A stretch of 64,000 nt of DNA from Fagopyrum homotropicum. Lineage: Eukaryota; Streptophyta; Magnoliopsida; Caryophyllales; Polygonaceae. Made by a program: the position numbers and the translations under genes. Of the stretch, positions 40,930 to 53,442 are shown in pieces. Position 1 is the first letter of the stretch. Each line of letters begins with the position of its first letter. Where the stretch lies: the NCBI GenBank assembly GCA_033239125.1, contig BSWB01000001.1, positions 136,692,981 to 136,756,980 of the forward strand. Reading direction: 5' to 3'. Below the pieces are notes generated by a model, which was given only the letters and a program-made list of their open reading frames with translations, was not told the DNA's origin and searched no databases.

Positions 40930-43900
40930 TTATTCGAGTGCGGTAGGCGCAAACTCCTCAGCTTGGAGTTCCGGCGTATACTTCTTTAGTCGTTGGCCGT
41001 TCACCTTAAAAATTCCGCTCGCTTCACCCCATACTTCAACTGCACCATGGGGGAAAATACGCTTAATTAGAAAGGGTCCGGTCCAACGGGATTTAAGCTT
41101 ACCTGGAAAGAGGCGAAGTCTTGAATTGAAGAGGAGAACTTGATCTCCTTCTTTGAAGTCCTTTGGAATGATATGCTTATCATGCCAACGCTTTGCTCTT
41201 TCCTTGTAGATCTTGGCGTTTTCATAGGCGTTCAAGCGGAGTTCATCCAGCTTATTGATGTCTAGGAGACGCTTCTCTCCCGCTTCCTTCATGCCGAAAT
41301 TCAGCCACTTGATAGCCTAAAACGCTTTGTGCTCCAGCTCCACCGGCAAGTGACAAGACTTCCCATACACAAGATTGTATGGTGTGGTTCCTATGGGAGT
41401 CTTGTACGCAGTCCGGTACGCCCATAATGCATCATCTAGCTTCAAGGACCAATCCTTCCTAGTCCTTGAAACCGTCTTTTCTAGAATTCCTTTGATCTCC
41501 CTATTTGAGATCTCAACTTGTCCACTAGTTTGTGGATGATAAGGGGTAGCGATCTTGTGAGTAACCCCATACTTAGCTAGAAGAGCTTCAAAGCGAAGGG
41601 CTATGAAGTGAGAACCTCCATCACTAATGATTGTCCTTGGTGTCCCAAATCGTGGAAAGATGGTCTTGTTGAAGAACTTAACCACCATGGCATCATTTGT
41701 GGCAGAGGCGATTGCTTCCACCCATCTAGAAACGTAATCTACCGCCAATAGTATGTATTGGTTTCCACAAGAAGATGGGAATGGTCCCATGAAATCGACT
41801 CCCCAAACGTCGCAAATCTCCACCTCTTGGATGTTGTTGAGGGGCATCTCGTTCCTTCTAGAAATATTTCCTGTTCTTTGACAAGCATCGCAGCAAGAAA
41901 CAAAGGATTGCACATCTCTAAATAAAGTAGGCCAATAGAATCCAGATTGCAATACCTTTGCGCTAGTCTTGTTCGAACTAGCGTGTCCTCCACAAGGTAG
42001 TGAATGACAATGGCGGATGACACTTTGCATCTCATCTTCCGGCACACATCGCCGAATGATGCCATCCGGGCCTCTCTTAAAGAGGAGAGGCTCGTTCCAA
42101 TAGTATTCCCGGACGTCCTTAAAGAACTTCTTCCTTTGTGCGTAGGATAGTCCGGGCAGTATCTCCTGGCAAACCAAATAGTTAACAAAATCAGCAAACC
42201 ACGGTTCGTTACCTTTGGAGATCACGTTGATGCACTCCTCTATGATGTGTAAGTGTTCGTCCGGAAAGGAGTCATCAATGGGTAGATGGTCGTCCCCTAG
42301 ATGTGTTAGGCGACTCAAATGATCCACAACAGAATTTTCTGAACCTTTCTTGTCGCGGATCTCAAGATCGAATTCTTGTAGGAGAAGAATCCATCTGATT
42401 AGCCTTGGCTTCGCATCTTTCTTCGCAAGGAGGTACCGGATCGCAGCATGATCCGTGTAGACAATCACCTTTGCACCTACAAGATAAGAGCGAAACTTGT
42501 CAATAGCATAAACAATGGCTAGAAACTCTTTCTCTGTAGTGGCGTAGTTGAGTTGCGCTTCGTCTAGCGTCTTGCTAGCATAGTATATGGCATGGGTTCG
42601 CCCTTCCTTTCGTTGTCCAAGAACAGCTCCAATAGCTACGTCACTAGCATCGCACATAATCTCGAAGGGGAGAGTCCAATCCGGAGGTTGGATAATAGGT
42701 GCTGAAATTAGAGCTTGCCGAATGGTGTTAATCGCATCCAAACATTCCTGCAAAAACTCAAAAACCGCATCCTTCATTAATAGATTAGTGAGAGGTTTTG
42801 ATATCTTAGAAAAGTCCTTAATGAAACGTCTATAAAATCCAGCATATCCTAGGAAACTTCTTATCCCTTTCACCGAAATTGGGGGAGGAAGTTTCTCTAT
42901 GGTCTCTATCTTAGCCTTGTCTACCTCTATCCCTCTACTAGAGACTAAGTGACCTAATACGATTCCTTCCTTAACCATGAATTGACACTTCTCCCAATTA
43001 AGAACTAGGTTAGTGTCTTCACATCTTTGCAAAACAAGAGAAAGGTTAGAAAGGCAATCGTTAAAAGAGGAACCGTATACGGAGAAGTCGTCCATGAAGA
43101 CTTCCATGATTTCCTCTACGTATTCGGAGAAGATGGCCATCATGCACCGTTGGAAGGTGGCTGGGGCGTTGCAAAGCCCGAACGGCATTCTCCTATAGGC
43201 GAACGTACCCCAAGGGCACGTGAATGTGGTCTTCTCTTGATCATCCGGATGTATCGGAATCTGAAAGAAACCACTATAACCGTCAAGGTAGAAAAAATGT
43301 GAATGTTGTGCTAACCTTTCAAGCATTTGATCGATGAATGAAAATGGAAAGTGATCCTTCCGCGTTGCGTTGTTGAGCTTGCGGTAGTCTATGCACATTC
43401 GCCATCCAGTCACGGTTCGGGTAGGAATGAGTTCGTTGTTCTTGTTGGTGATGACCGTCATTCCTCCCTTCTTCGGAACTACTTGAACTGGACTCACCCA
43501 CTTGCTATCGGAGATAGGATAGATGATACCTGCATCAAGAAGTTTAAGAATTTCCTTCTTGACAACCTCCTTCATGGTCGGATTCAACCGCCTTTGAGGT
43601 TGTCTTGAAGTTCTAAAGTCCTCCTCCATTAGTATCTTATGCATACATAGGGAGGGTTTAATTCCTACTAAGTCCTCAATAGTATAGCCTATGGCTTTTC
43701 TATGTTTCCTAAGGACAATCATGAGCTGCTCATGTTCATCTATGCTCAGTTCGGAACTAACGATAACCGGGAAGGTAGAATTAGATCCAAGAAAAGCGTA
43801 CCTTAGATGAGTAGGAAGTGGTTTGAGTTCCATCACTTTCGGAGCTTCCAATGATCCTTGAGGAGCATCCGACGTTTCCTTAGAAGTTTCTAAGGGTGTT

Positions 43901-46782
43901 GAGTGAGTTGGAGAAGAATCAAAAGAAGTTGAAGAAGTATGCCGATCACCCTCTTCCACGGTCAGAATTACGGGCTCTCCATATGTTCCACGGCCGTGTA
44001 ATCCCCTGGAATGGAGGTCGATTTTGGTTGTGAAATCCACGGTCGTGGAATACAGGGTATGACCGTGGATTCTAACATTCTCAGCCTCATCGTGGAGTTT
44101 CTCAAACTCCACTTCATGCATCTCTTCTTGTGCTTCTAAGGCTTCAATTTCCTCTTTGCACTCTTCTTCTTCCCCTACATCTGTTAGACTCATGGTAATG
44201 ACTTTTTGTAAAGGATCGTTAAAGAGAATCGCACTTACCTCTTCCCTAGATAAACCTTCTTCATCTTGGACATCGTAAATATCCTCGTCGAAGATCGGCT
44301 CCTTCACTAGAGTGGAAAGAACGAACTCTACTTTCTCTTCTCCAATATCAAAAGCGAGTCTTCCATTCTTGCAATCGACCATGCAGCCGGAAGTTGCAAG
44401 AAACGGTCTTCCGAGTATGATCGGGACCGGACTATCTGCAGGAATGTCAAGCACGACAAAATCAATAGGGACAAAGAATTTACCTAGCTTGACCGGGACG
44501 TCTTCTACAATACCGACGGGGCGAGTGATGGATCGATCCGCCATGTATAACGTCATCTTCACCGGTTTAGGGTCGCCTAAACCGATCTTCCTACACAATG
44601 CAAGTGGTATGATGCTCACACTTGCTCCTAAGTCACATAAAGCGTCATATGTGACATCTCCCACTCCAATGGGAATGCAAAATGACCCCGGATCCTTCAA
44701 CTTTGGGGGCATTTTCTCCTTCATGGTCTTGATGAGATCCGAAGAATCCGAACTCATCTTGACCTCACCAAAATCTTCTAGCTTCCTCTTGTTGGAGAGG
44801 AGCTCCTTCAAGAACTTGCCATAAGCCGGCATACCTACAATAGCATCAATGAAGGGTATATTAATATGCAGCTTACTCATGAGTTCTATGAACTTACCGA
44901 ATTGTTTGTCTAGGCGCGCTCGCGCTCTAGATTGAGGGAATGATAGGGGAGGTTTGTAAGCTGGAGGAGGAACATAGACATCTTCCTTCTCTTTCCCCTT
45001 TTCTTTGTCCTTTTCTACGGGGACTTCAACGAACGTAGGCTGCGGATCGGTGGTAGTCACTCCGCTCCTAGTTGTAATCGCCATCACCCTTCCCTTAGGG
45101 TTGTCCTCCGTCTTTCCTGGAAGTTTCCCTTGATTTCTAGGAACTTCCTCCGAGTGGTTGAACATTTGGTTTTCCAAAACTTTTTGAGCTTTGTCAACCT
45201 TAGAGACTTGATCATCAACCTTGATGAGGCGGTTCTTCAACCCTTGAAGCTTTCCTAGAATCGTTTCCAATATGGGATCGGGCTTCTCCTTCCCTGAAGT
45301 GTTTCCTCCATTAGATGATTGCCCCTGGCTTTTCAAAGGAGTAGAGGAAGAGGAAGGTGGAGTTAGTGAATTTGAGTTGGAAGGGTAAGAGTTACCGGAA
45401 TTTTGTTGATTTGAGCGCCAATTGTTGTTGTTTGAACCCCTATTGTTGTTCCAATCGTTGTTCCGGTTGTTGTTGTTTCCATTCCAGTTATTATTCCGGT
45501 TGTTGTTCCGGTTATTGTTGTTGCCGCCATTGTTGTTGCCCAAATAACCAACATCTTTCCCTTGTTGCTTTGGGAAGTTGGTCTTGATAGCCTCCTTCAA
45601 CTCTTTGATCTCATTGTTGAGGGAGAAAATCTGATTCTGGGCTTCATGTGTGAGCTTTGCTCCTTGCTCCACACGATTTCCCTCCACTTTCCGGTGGGAA
45701 TACTTCTCTATGACTCTTGCTTGCTTCTCGATGAAGTCCCAAGCGTCATCTTCTCTCATGTCCATGAACGTTCCACATGAGAGGGATTGGAGGTTGAATT
45801 GTGTTCCCGCATCTAGCCCCTTGTAGTAAATTTCTAGCAAGGCAAGCTTGGATATGCCATGATGAGGGCAATCCAAGAGCAAATCCTGAAACCTTTCCCA
45901 AGATTGAAACAAACTTTCGTTAGATCTCATGGAAAAAGCATTAATCTTACCTCTAAGTTCCGCCGTTTTGGAAGGCGGAAAGAATTTGGTGAGGAACTCC
46001 GCGGAAAGGTCTTCCCACGTATCTAGTTTCCCACTAGGAAGAGCTTGATACCAAGATAACGCTTTCCCCTTCAAGGAGAAGAAGAAAGGCTTGAGCTTGT
46101 AGCTGTTGGTGGTAGCATTCTTCGGTCTCATCGTCTCCATCATACACTCAAAGTTTTGCAAGTGTTGGTGTGGAGATTCAGCGCTTGTACCGCCAAATTG
46201 GTTTTGGCGAACAAGAGTAATAACTTGAGGGTTAAAGCTAAACCCTTGCACATCTTCAGCATCAAAATTCACGCCCAAGCGGCGTGGTTGTTGTGTTGGA
46301 TCCATCCGCTGGCCAAGAGTTCTTGGCTCATTATCCACACGTTCGACCCTCACATTCCTAGGTGGAATGCGGCGATTAGCAGCTCCTTGTGGATGGAAAG
46401 GATTCATATTGATCGTGGGATCAATCTCCTCTAACGGTGGCATGGAAGAGTCACTATCATCAGCGGACGAGTGGCTTCTTCTTCTAGTTCTTGATCCCCT
46501 CCTTGAGGATTTCTTTCTTCCTTTATTCTTAAGGTCGCTTAACTCCATCCTCATTTGGAACATCGCATCCTGCAGTTTGCTAACTTCAGATTGATGACGA
46601 TCCATTTCATCCCGGCGGAGGTTCTCGTTCCATTGGAGTTGAGCTTCCTTCTCCGCCAACTCCGTTTGAAGATCACGTTCGTGTTCTTCGGCCATCTTCT
46701 TTTCCTTGCGCTTTTGCCTCAAGGTTTTCTCTAGCTCTTGATCAAGAGGTAAGAGATCTTCGGTGTTCCTAGACCTGCGCAT
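40930..46782 (-). CDS. A2 gag-pol polyprotein with one internal amber codon
   Basis: ATG at 46782 (MRRSRNTEDLLPLDQELEKT); one frame of 1,951 codons to the stop at 40930. Gag: coiled-coil-like about 10-95, capsid-type domain about 150-350, Asn/Arg-rich tract about 410-460, no CCHC knuckle. Protease: CDLGASVSI, Asp 717. The spacer carries in-frame family-A palindromes (GRGTYG region). RT: CIDYRKLNNATRKDHF, MPFGLCNAPATFQRC, FMDD at 1229-1232. RNase H: CDASD, TEKE, YTDHA. Integrase: HHCC finger, GVDFMGPF, ISDGGSHF and QVEISN (complete DDE), then the GPF-type module SRWTGPFLIKRIF. The only break is TAG at 41317-41319 (KAF then stop), where A1 has TGG, after the DDE core. Up to that point the product is 1,821 residues. 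The best candidate here for recently active enzymes. Confidence 0.95.
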
Positions 46783-46859
46783 GCACTCAAAGTAATATCA
46801 AATAACGAGAGCAAGCTCCCAAGCTTGACAACCGGCTACCGAATTCGGCCGAAACCAAA

Positions 46860-46877
46860 TCCCCGGCAACGGCGCCA
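46860..46877 (-). other. A2 primer-binding site, tRNA-Asp
   Basis: Reverse complement of TGGCGCCGTTGCCGGGGA, six bases from the 5' LTR. Confidence 0.93.
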
Positions 46878-46883
46878 AAAACT

Positions 46884-48651
46884 TGTTCGCCCCTAAAGGT
46901 GTGTGCAAATAAGCTTTAAATTTATAAAACTAGAATCAAGCAGCGAACCCGCAGTGTACGGATCGACATAGCTAAGCAAGAATTCCAGAGTATCGAACAC
47001 AGGGATTTGGGTGGGAACAAATTCGATTTCAGATTATCAAGCGAGTAAATATGAGAGTTTTGCAAATATTGGGAAAACAACAATCCTAAAGATCCAAGTA
47101 TCCAGATGTGGCAATCGATTCAAGATATACTTAATGATATAAAGACAGAATTGAGATATGCAAAGGTATACTAATGTAAGGTAATCGTACGGTGAAGTTC
47201 CAAAAACCTTATGTAACTCACCTACAAGGCACTCTCTATACAGGTTGTTGAGGCTCAATATAGAAAGATTATAAAGGTGAGAATTAGTGTCAAATACCCA
47301 AACTTGTAACCCAAGGATCAAGACTAACTTAACCGATTGAGGTTGTGACACTCACAATCGAGGTAGAGGTTGTTGAGGCTTCACTACCACCTAAAAAAGA
47401 CAAGTCTAAACTAAATTAAAGCAAATCTTTAACTTTGGATTAAAGTAAAAGCAGGCTCGTAGATTTAGGAGAAATTACGGTTAGTTCTTGGTATTCCACG
47501 GTCGTGGACTCAAGAACAGGCCGTAATTTATGGTTTGTCGACGATCTTCTCTAACTCTCAGGGTCTAATTTGTTTGCGATCGATCTATCATCATCTAAGC
47601 CACAACTATCAACCCTTCACCTTAGAATTGTTAAGGGATTTTAGCCAATAACAGTCATGTTGATATCAATTCAAGAATTAAAAGATAAAAAGATGAAAAC
47701 TTTCAAGAACTTTCAATAATCTTCAAACCAATCTCAAAGTCACAATCAAGAACGAGTGTTGTCAAAGGATTCACAATAAAGTAAACAATCACAACTTTAG
47801 GAAAGAAGGGAAAACGGGATGTCAATCCGTTTTCCAAATCAAACCTAAACAAGAAGAGAGGTCTTCTTGCAAAATCTTCCAAAAGCTTCGATCTTCCGCC
47901 AATCCGGAGATCTCAACAGCAATCTCCACCAAAGTGCGAGATTAGGGCAATTCCCCGATGCGAACTTCGATCTCCAATGAGATGATCAATGCTTCCAAGC
48001 GACGGTGTAGAATGAGGTAGCGGGGATTAGCGATCCTAAGCGTCGATCGCCAAAATTCCTTCCTAAGCCAAGATGACGGAATCTTGCTTCGTCCATCTTT
48101 TTATAGGGCAAGATAAAATATCGGCCCGGCCCAATCTTCAAAAGATCGTGGCTTCAAAGTGTGGCGAAAAGATTCGCCAAGATCACGGTCGTGGAAGTTT
48201 CCACGACCGTAATTTAGGGCGTGGATTAGGTCACGGTTTGTACTATATATTCCACGACCGTAATAGTTACTGGAATGCATCACGCCTCTCTTGCAAGGTT
48301 CTACGGCCGTGGAACTGAACGTGGTTCGTAGTACGGCCGTATTTTAGAGCGTGGTTTAGGGCAAGAACGTGATTCTTCCCTAGCCTCGTGCATTTCTCAA
48401 GCTAAACTTCAATTTGCTTCCAAAGAATGTCCTCAATCTATGGACACACTCAAATCAACTCTTCTTTGCTCGATTCCGTTCGGAAATAGCTCCAAATCAC
48501 CTATAATCAACATAGAACTAGTGTAGACATCCATATCGACAATATAGGTAATACTAGCTCACATATGCATAAAGTTCAATCAAAGAGTATCAATATGAAT
48601 CAAATACGTTTAGAAAACGTGCCTAAAATATCACAATATTTCATGCTAACA
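46884..48651 (-). repeat. A2 5' LTR
   Basis: 1,768 bp, plus-strand TGTTCGCCCC to CATGCTAACA. Inverted TATA box at 48097-48105; palindrome cluster at about 48180-48356. Confidence 0.95.
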
Positions 48652-48656
48652 ATTAA

Positions 48657-51600
48657 CTCGTTGTTCTTATTCGTCACAACGGTCATCCCTCCTATCTTAG
48701 GAACTACATGTACTGGGCTAACCCATTTGCTGTCTAAGATAGGATATATGATACCTGCATCCAACAACTTAAGAATTTCTTTCTTCACAACCTCTTTCAT
48801 GATCGGCTTTAACCGTCTTTGAGGTTCCCGTGAAGTCTTATGATCGTCCTCCATTAGAATTCTATGCATGTAGAAAGAAGGCTTAATGCCAATAAGATCA
48901 TCTATAGTATAACCTAAAGCCTTTTGATGCTTTCTCAGGACATGCATTAGTTTAGATAATTCAGATTCGGAGAGGGAAGCACTAACGATTACAGGATAAG
49001 TAGAATCCGGTCCAAGAAAGACATACCTCAAGTGACTAGGGAGTTGTTTAAGCTCCACAACTGGGGGTGCTTTCTGAGGGGGATCCTTGCTTCCTCCTTC
49101 TAGTGGAGTAGATCTAGAAACTGGACTTTCAGAAGTCTCAGTTGAAATCATCTCGCCTTCGACCTCGGTCGAGGCGCAGAGGCGTTGACCGAGATGTTCT
49201 TCAGACGCCTCGCTTGGTCCAGAAAGTGCCTCGGTCGAGGTACTGTAACTGGAACCGAAAGTGGAGATCTTCGTCTCCTGGATTAGTTTCTCAGTTTTAG
49301 CTCCTGGATCTTCTTCTAGCGCTTTTAAGCTCCGTATATCTGCATCACAAGAAGCATCTATACCTTCCTCCATTAAACTAAAACTAATAACTCTTTCAAG
49401 TGGATCGTTAATAAGGATAGAGCTCACCAATTCTCTTGATTCTTCTTCATCATAGATGTTGAAGATATCATCTCCTAGCTGCTCTCCCTTCATGGCCGCA
49501 AGTAATGCGAATTCCACTTCATCTCCGCCAATATTGAATTTCAGCTTGGCGTTCTTACAATCCACATTGCAACCCGAAGTTGCTAGAAATGGCCTCCCGA
49601 GAATGATAGGAACAGGATAATCTGCAGGAATATCAAGCACAACAAAGTCTATAGGTAAATAGAAGTTACCTAACTTAACCGGAACGTCTTCCAAAATGCC
49701 CACGGGATGGGTAATGGAGCGGTCCGCCATGTATAATCGAATCTTCACCGACTTGGGCTCTCCAAGTCCGATCTTAACACATAGCTCCAGCGGAATGATC
49801 CTCATGCTGGCTCCTAGATCACATAAGGCTTCACAAGTGACATCCCCAACTTGAATGGGAATGCAAAATGAGCCGGGATCTCTCAACTTGGGTGGCATCT
49901 TCTCCTTCATGATTTGAATAAGCTCCGAGGATTTAGATGTCATCCTTACTTCACCAAAGTCTTCCAGCTTCCTCTTCCTTGATAGAATCTCTTTCAAGAA
50001 CTTCCCATAGGCGGGCATCCCTAGAATAGCATCAAAGAAAGGAATATTAATGTGTAGTTTATTCATCAAGTCAAGGAACTTACCAAAATGCTTGTCTAGG
50101 TGTGCTCTGGCCCTTGACTGGGGGAATGGAAGTGGTGGTTTATATGCAGGAGGTGGAATATAAACTTCAGTTTTCTCCTCCACTTTCTGTGGCTCCACCT
50201 CGGTTGGCATCTCGGCCGAAGTGTTCTTCGACTGCACCTGGACTGAGGTGGTCTTCGTCTGTACTGGCACTGACCGAGGCACTGGATCTGCAGCCTACAG
50301 TCCACTCCTCGTCGTTATGGCCATAATCTGGCCCTTGAGGTTGTTTTCCGTTCTTGCTGGAAGCTTCCCTGGATCTCTTGGCGTTTCATTCGCCCTACTA
50401 GCAAGTTGTTCAAAGGCTTTTTGTGCCTTCGAAAATGAAGTCATGGATGTCTCCATAGCACTAAGCTTGATCAAGATAGCCTCCAGCACCGCATCTTTCT
50501 TCTTCGGATGGGATGAGCTTGATCCAGGCTCTTGGCTCTTTAATGGAGTAGAAGGAGAAGAAGAAGAAGAAGAAGAGAGGAAAGGATTAGAGGAATCATT
50601 TGAATTAGAGTTAGAGTAAGGGTTACCCGAATTTTGGTTGTTTGCCCTCCAATTATTGCTATTGGATCCTCTATTGTTGTTGTAGTTGTTGTTCCGGGAA
50701 CCGTTGTTGTTGTTACGGTATCCATTGTTGTTCCTTGATCCTTGATCTTCCCTCTTGGTTTGAGCAACTAAGAGTTCCTTTAATTATTTCACGTCATTCT
50801 TCAAAGAGATGAGTTGATTAGTGTTTGATGGCTCCTCTTGAAAGTTGACTTTTTTAACTCCACCTTCAGCTCCTTGGTGGGAGTATTTCTCCATGTGTAA
50901 AGCTTGTTTCTCTATGAACTCCCAAGCTTCGTCAATCGGCATGTCCATAAACGTGCCGACAGATAGTAGTTGAAGGTTGAACTGGGTGCTTCCGTACAGT
51001 CCCTTGAAGTGTATCTCCAACAAATTTATCTTTGGAATCCCATGATGTGGGCAATCCAAAAGAATATCTTTAAATCTCTCCCATGACTTGGACAAGCTCT
51101 CCTTGTCCTTCATGATGAATGCATTAATCTTCCCTCTCATTTCAACGGTTTTAGAGGGGGGAAAGAATTTAGTCAAGAATTCCGTAGTCATCTCCTCCCA
51201 AGTACTGATTTTTCCTGGAGGAAGAGATTGATACCAAGTAAGAGCTCTATCTTTTAAAGAAAAGTAAAAAGGTCTTAGCTTGTAATTGTTGTTTTCTATT
51301 CTTGAAGGTCTCAAGGTCTCCATCAAGATCTCACAGTTTTGTAGATGTTGATGCGGAGATTCCTTCTCTAGCCCTCCAAACTGGCATTGGCGAATCATGG
51401 AAAGAACTTGCGGTCGAAGTTCGTAGTCATGGTCCGCCGGATCTCCTAGGTTAACTCCAGGACGCCTCAGTTGTTGATTGGGGTCCATCCTTTGCCCTAG
51501 GGTTTGCGGGATTCCTGCAAAAAGAGCGCCTCAGACTGGTATCCGAGGTGGAAGTACATCGTCCGGGGCAACAGGTACTGGGACCTGCCTCGGTCGAGGG

Positions 51601-51893
51601 TCTGGAACTGGATCCTGCCTCGGTCGAGGATCTGGGTTCGGTCGAGGTAGATACTGGTCTCGTAAAGCTGCCATATCTGCTTCGATCGCTTCAGTCCTGG
51701 TACGAGTTTCTTCTTTCTCCAGCCTCAGTTCTTCCCTGCTGAGGCGTAGCTGTTCTAACGCCTCCTTCAATTCGGCCTCAAGATCGCGATTGTCTTGGTC
51801 GGCCATCTTCGCTTCTCTCAAGCGTCGTTTGTATGTCTTTTTTGGTTCGGGATCGTAAGGAACGATTTCCTTCCCAGCACGGGTTCTTCGCAT
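48657..51893 (-). pseudogene. B3 gag-protease-RT N-terminal part
   Basis: ATG 51893 (MRRTRAGKEIVPYDPEPKKTYK). Stops in one frame: TGA at 51531 (CGA in B2, a CpG change inside a palindrome), and TAA at 50784 (CAA elsewhere). Between them lies the gag domain (MDPNQQLRRPGVNL, MRGKINAFIMKDKE). Then the Asn-rich tract, a Ser-rich run, SRANETPRDPGK, TTRSGL and another stop near 50295. From 50282 an open stretch of more than 500 codons covers protease (CDLGASMRIIPLE; the usual V-S after DLGAS is M-R), the acidic spacer with CTCGACCGAGG sites, and RT to NKNNELI, where A2 is inserted. Confidence 0.88.
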
Positions 51894-51999
51894 AAACCTA
51901 AGAAAAAGAACCTGCGAAAGTCACTCAAGTAGAGTGGTTAGTAGAAACGGGGGGCAAGTGCCCCAAAAGCGTACCGCAACCGGCTCGGTCTAGACCAAG

Positions 52000-52017
52000 T
52001 CCCCGGCAACGGCACCA
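52000..52017 (-). other. B3 primer-binding site, one mismatch
   Basis: Plus strand TCCCCGGCAACGGCACCA: one change (GCGCC to GCACC on the plus strand as read) from the consensus tRNA-Asp PBS seen at 46860 and 63497. Confidence 0.88.
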
Positions 52018-52023
52018 AAAACT

Positions 52024-53442
52024 TGTTCGCTCCAAACGGTGTGTGCAAGCTTTAAATTTATAACCCTAGATGTAAGCATATAACAAGGATGCGAACCCGC
52101 AGTGTACGGGTCAATCGTAGTAAAAGCAAGGAATTCCAGGGGTCGATCACAAGGACTTAGTGAAACAAAGTCGGAATAGGTAAGCTATGTAATTACTAAC
52201 CACAAAAGCGATTAAAACAATCAAGGATGATAAAAATTCAATTAAGGAAATATGCAATTCTAGGGATTAAAGCATCTAGTTGTGGTTCCAACTCAAGATC
52301 TAAAGATAAGCGGACAAAGCTGAGATATTTGCATAGGGAAGGTGTTACTAAAGTGGAATAGATCACCGGGTAAGTCTCATTACTCACTAATCTAAAACCG
52401 TAACTCCTATTACCGGGTAAGTCTCAAGGAATTAAGGAAAAGAACTATAGCCTCAAACCAACATACCACCTAAGGGAATAGAATCAACCTTTACCGGGTA
52501 AGTCTCAGGCTAACTCACAAAGATGGGATGAAGGCACACTCAAACCCCAATAAAGGATAAACCTTTATTACCTACACTTATGATCTTAGGTAAACAAACA
52601 AAGGAATTACCGGGTAAGTCTCATCCTAAGCTTGGATTGAACCAGGAAAGGTATAATAAGAATAGGATTTGGCAAACTCTAACACTTAACTCTCAGTTTC
52701 GGATCAGATAAGTCACCTCGGTCAGAAGAATTCCACCCCGGCCGAGATGTTCATCGACTAAGCGAGATGCTTTAGGGTTAAGGATAAAGACTCGAGCTTT
52801 CAGGGTCCTACTGTGATTAAGATTATTCTATCATTGTTTTTCCCACAACCTTCAGCCAATCACCCTAGAATCACACAAGGAAATTAGCCACTCATCGTCA
52901 TGAAAGTAATAATCAAATATATGGAAGAAAGAGAATAATTGAACAAGAAAACCTTAAGAGAAAGACTTCAATAACTGAATCAATTATCAAACAACAAGCG
53001 TTCCTTGGATCAAAATCCAATAAGACAATCAACAAAGAAGGGAATATAAGAGAATCTTACAAAACCCTTCACAAAAGCTATAAAAGCTATAAACTTTCTT
53101 CTTCAACCTTCAAAAAGGTTCTCCAAATCCCCCTCTTCTAGCGGGATAAAACGGCTGCTCTAGGCACGATCGGTGGTATAGCATGATCTGGATTTGTTGG
53201 AAATCCAACCCTTTTTATAGGAAAATTACCCTCCAAAGATAAGATATCTTAGAAAGATCTTTTCCGATAAAAATAGGTAAAATATATGGGCTAATTTATC
53301 TTCTTCCTTCCAGGAATCCAACCCAAAAATATAAGATCCTCTTTCCAAAGATAAAAGATCTCAGCCAAGAATAAAATATCCTTGCCGCATCCAAGGTGTT
53401 CGCCTCGGTCGAGTCAGCTCATCTAGATCACCTCGGTCGAGG
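52024..53442 (-). repeat. B3 5' LTR, cut by B4
   Basis: Begins TGTTCGCTCC; contains inverted GAGACTTACCCGG repeats (52360-52625), CACCCCGGCCGAGATG-type sites (52716-52765) and an inverted TATA box at 53211-53220. It stops inside a U3 palindrome (CACCTCGGTCGAGG), where B4 starts at 53443. The rest should lie beyond the window. Confidence 0.9.

Larger units (their letters stand above)
36570..48651 (-). mobile_element. A2: full-length family-A Athila-type element, near-intact gag-pol
   Basis: 12,082 bp on the minus strand with LTRs 36570-38338 (3') and 46884-48651 (5'). It has PBS, gag-pol of 1,950 codons with a single amber, an internally deleted env-like gene and a polypurine tract. Perfect target duplication ATTAA (36565-36569 and 48652-48656) within the B3 RT gene. 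By eye about 20 differences between LTRs (roughly 1.1%), giving an age similar to A1. Confidence 0.96.
48657..53442 (-). mobile_element. B3, 5' part on the minus strand
   Basis: Gag, protease and the beginning of RT, PBS (52000-52017) and a 5' LTR that begins at 52024 and is cut at 53442 by B4. Joined to 32193-36569 across A2. Confidence 0.9.
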
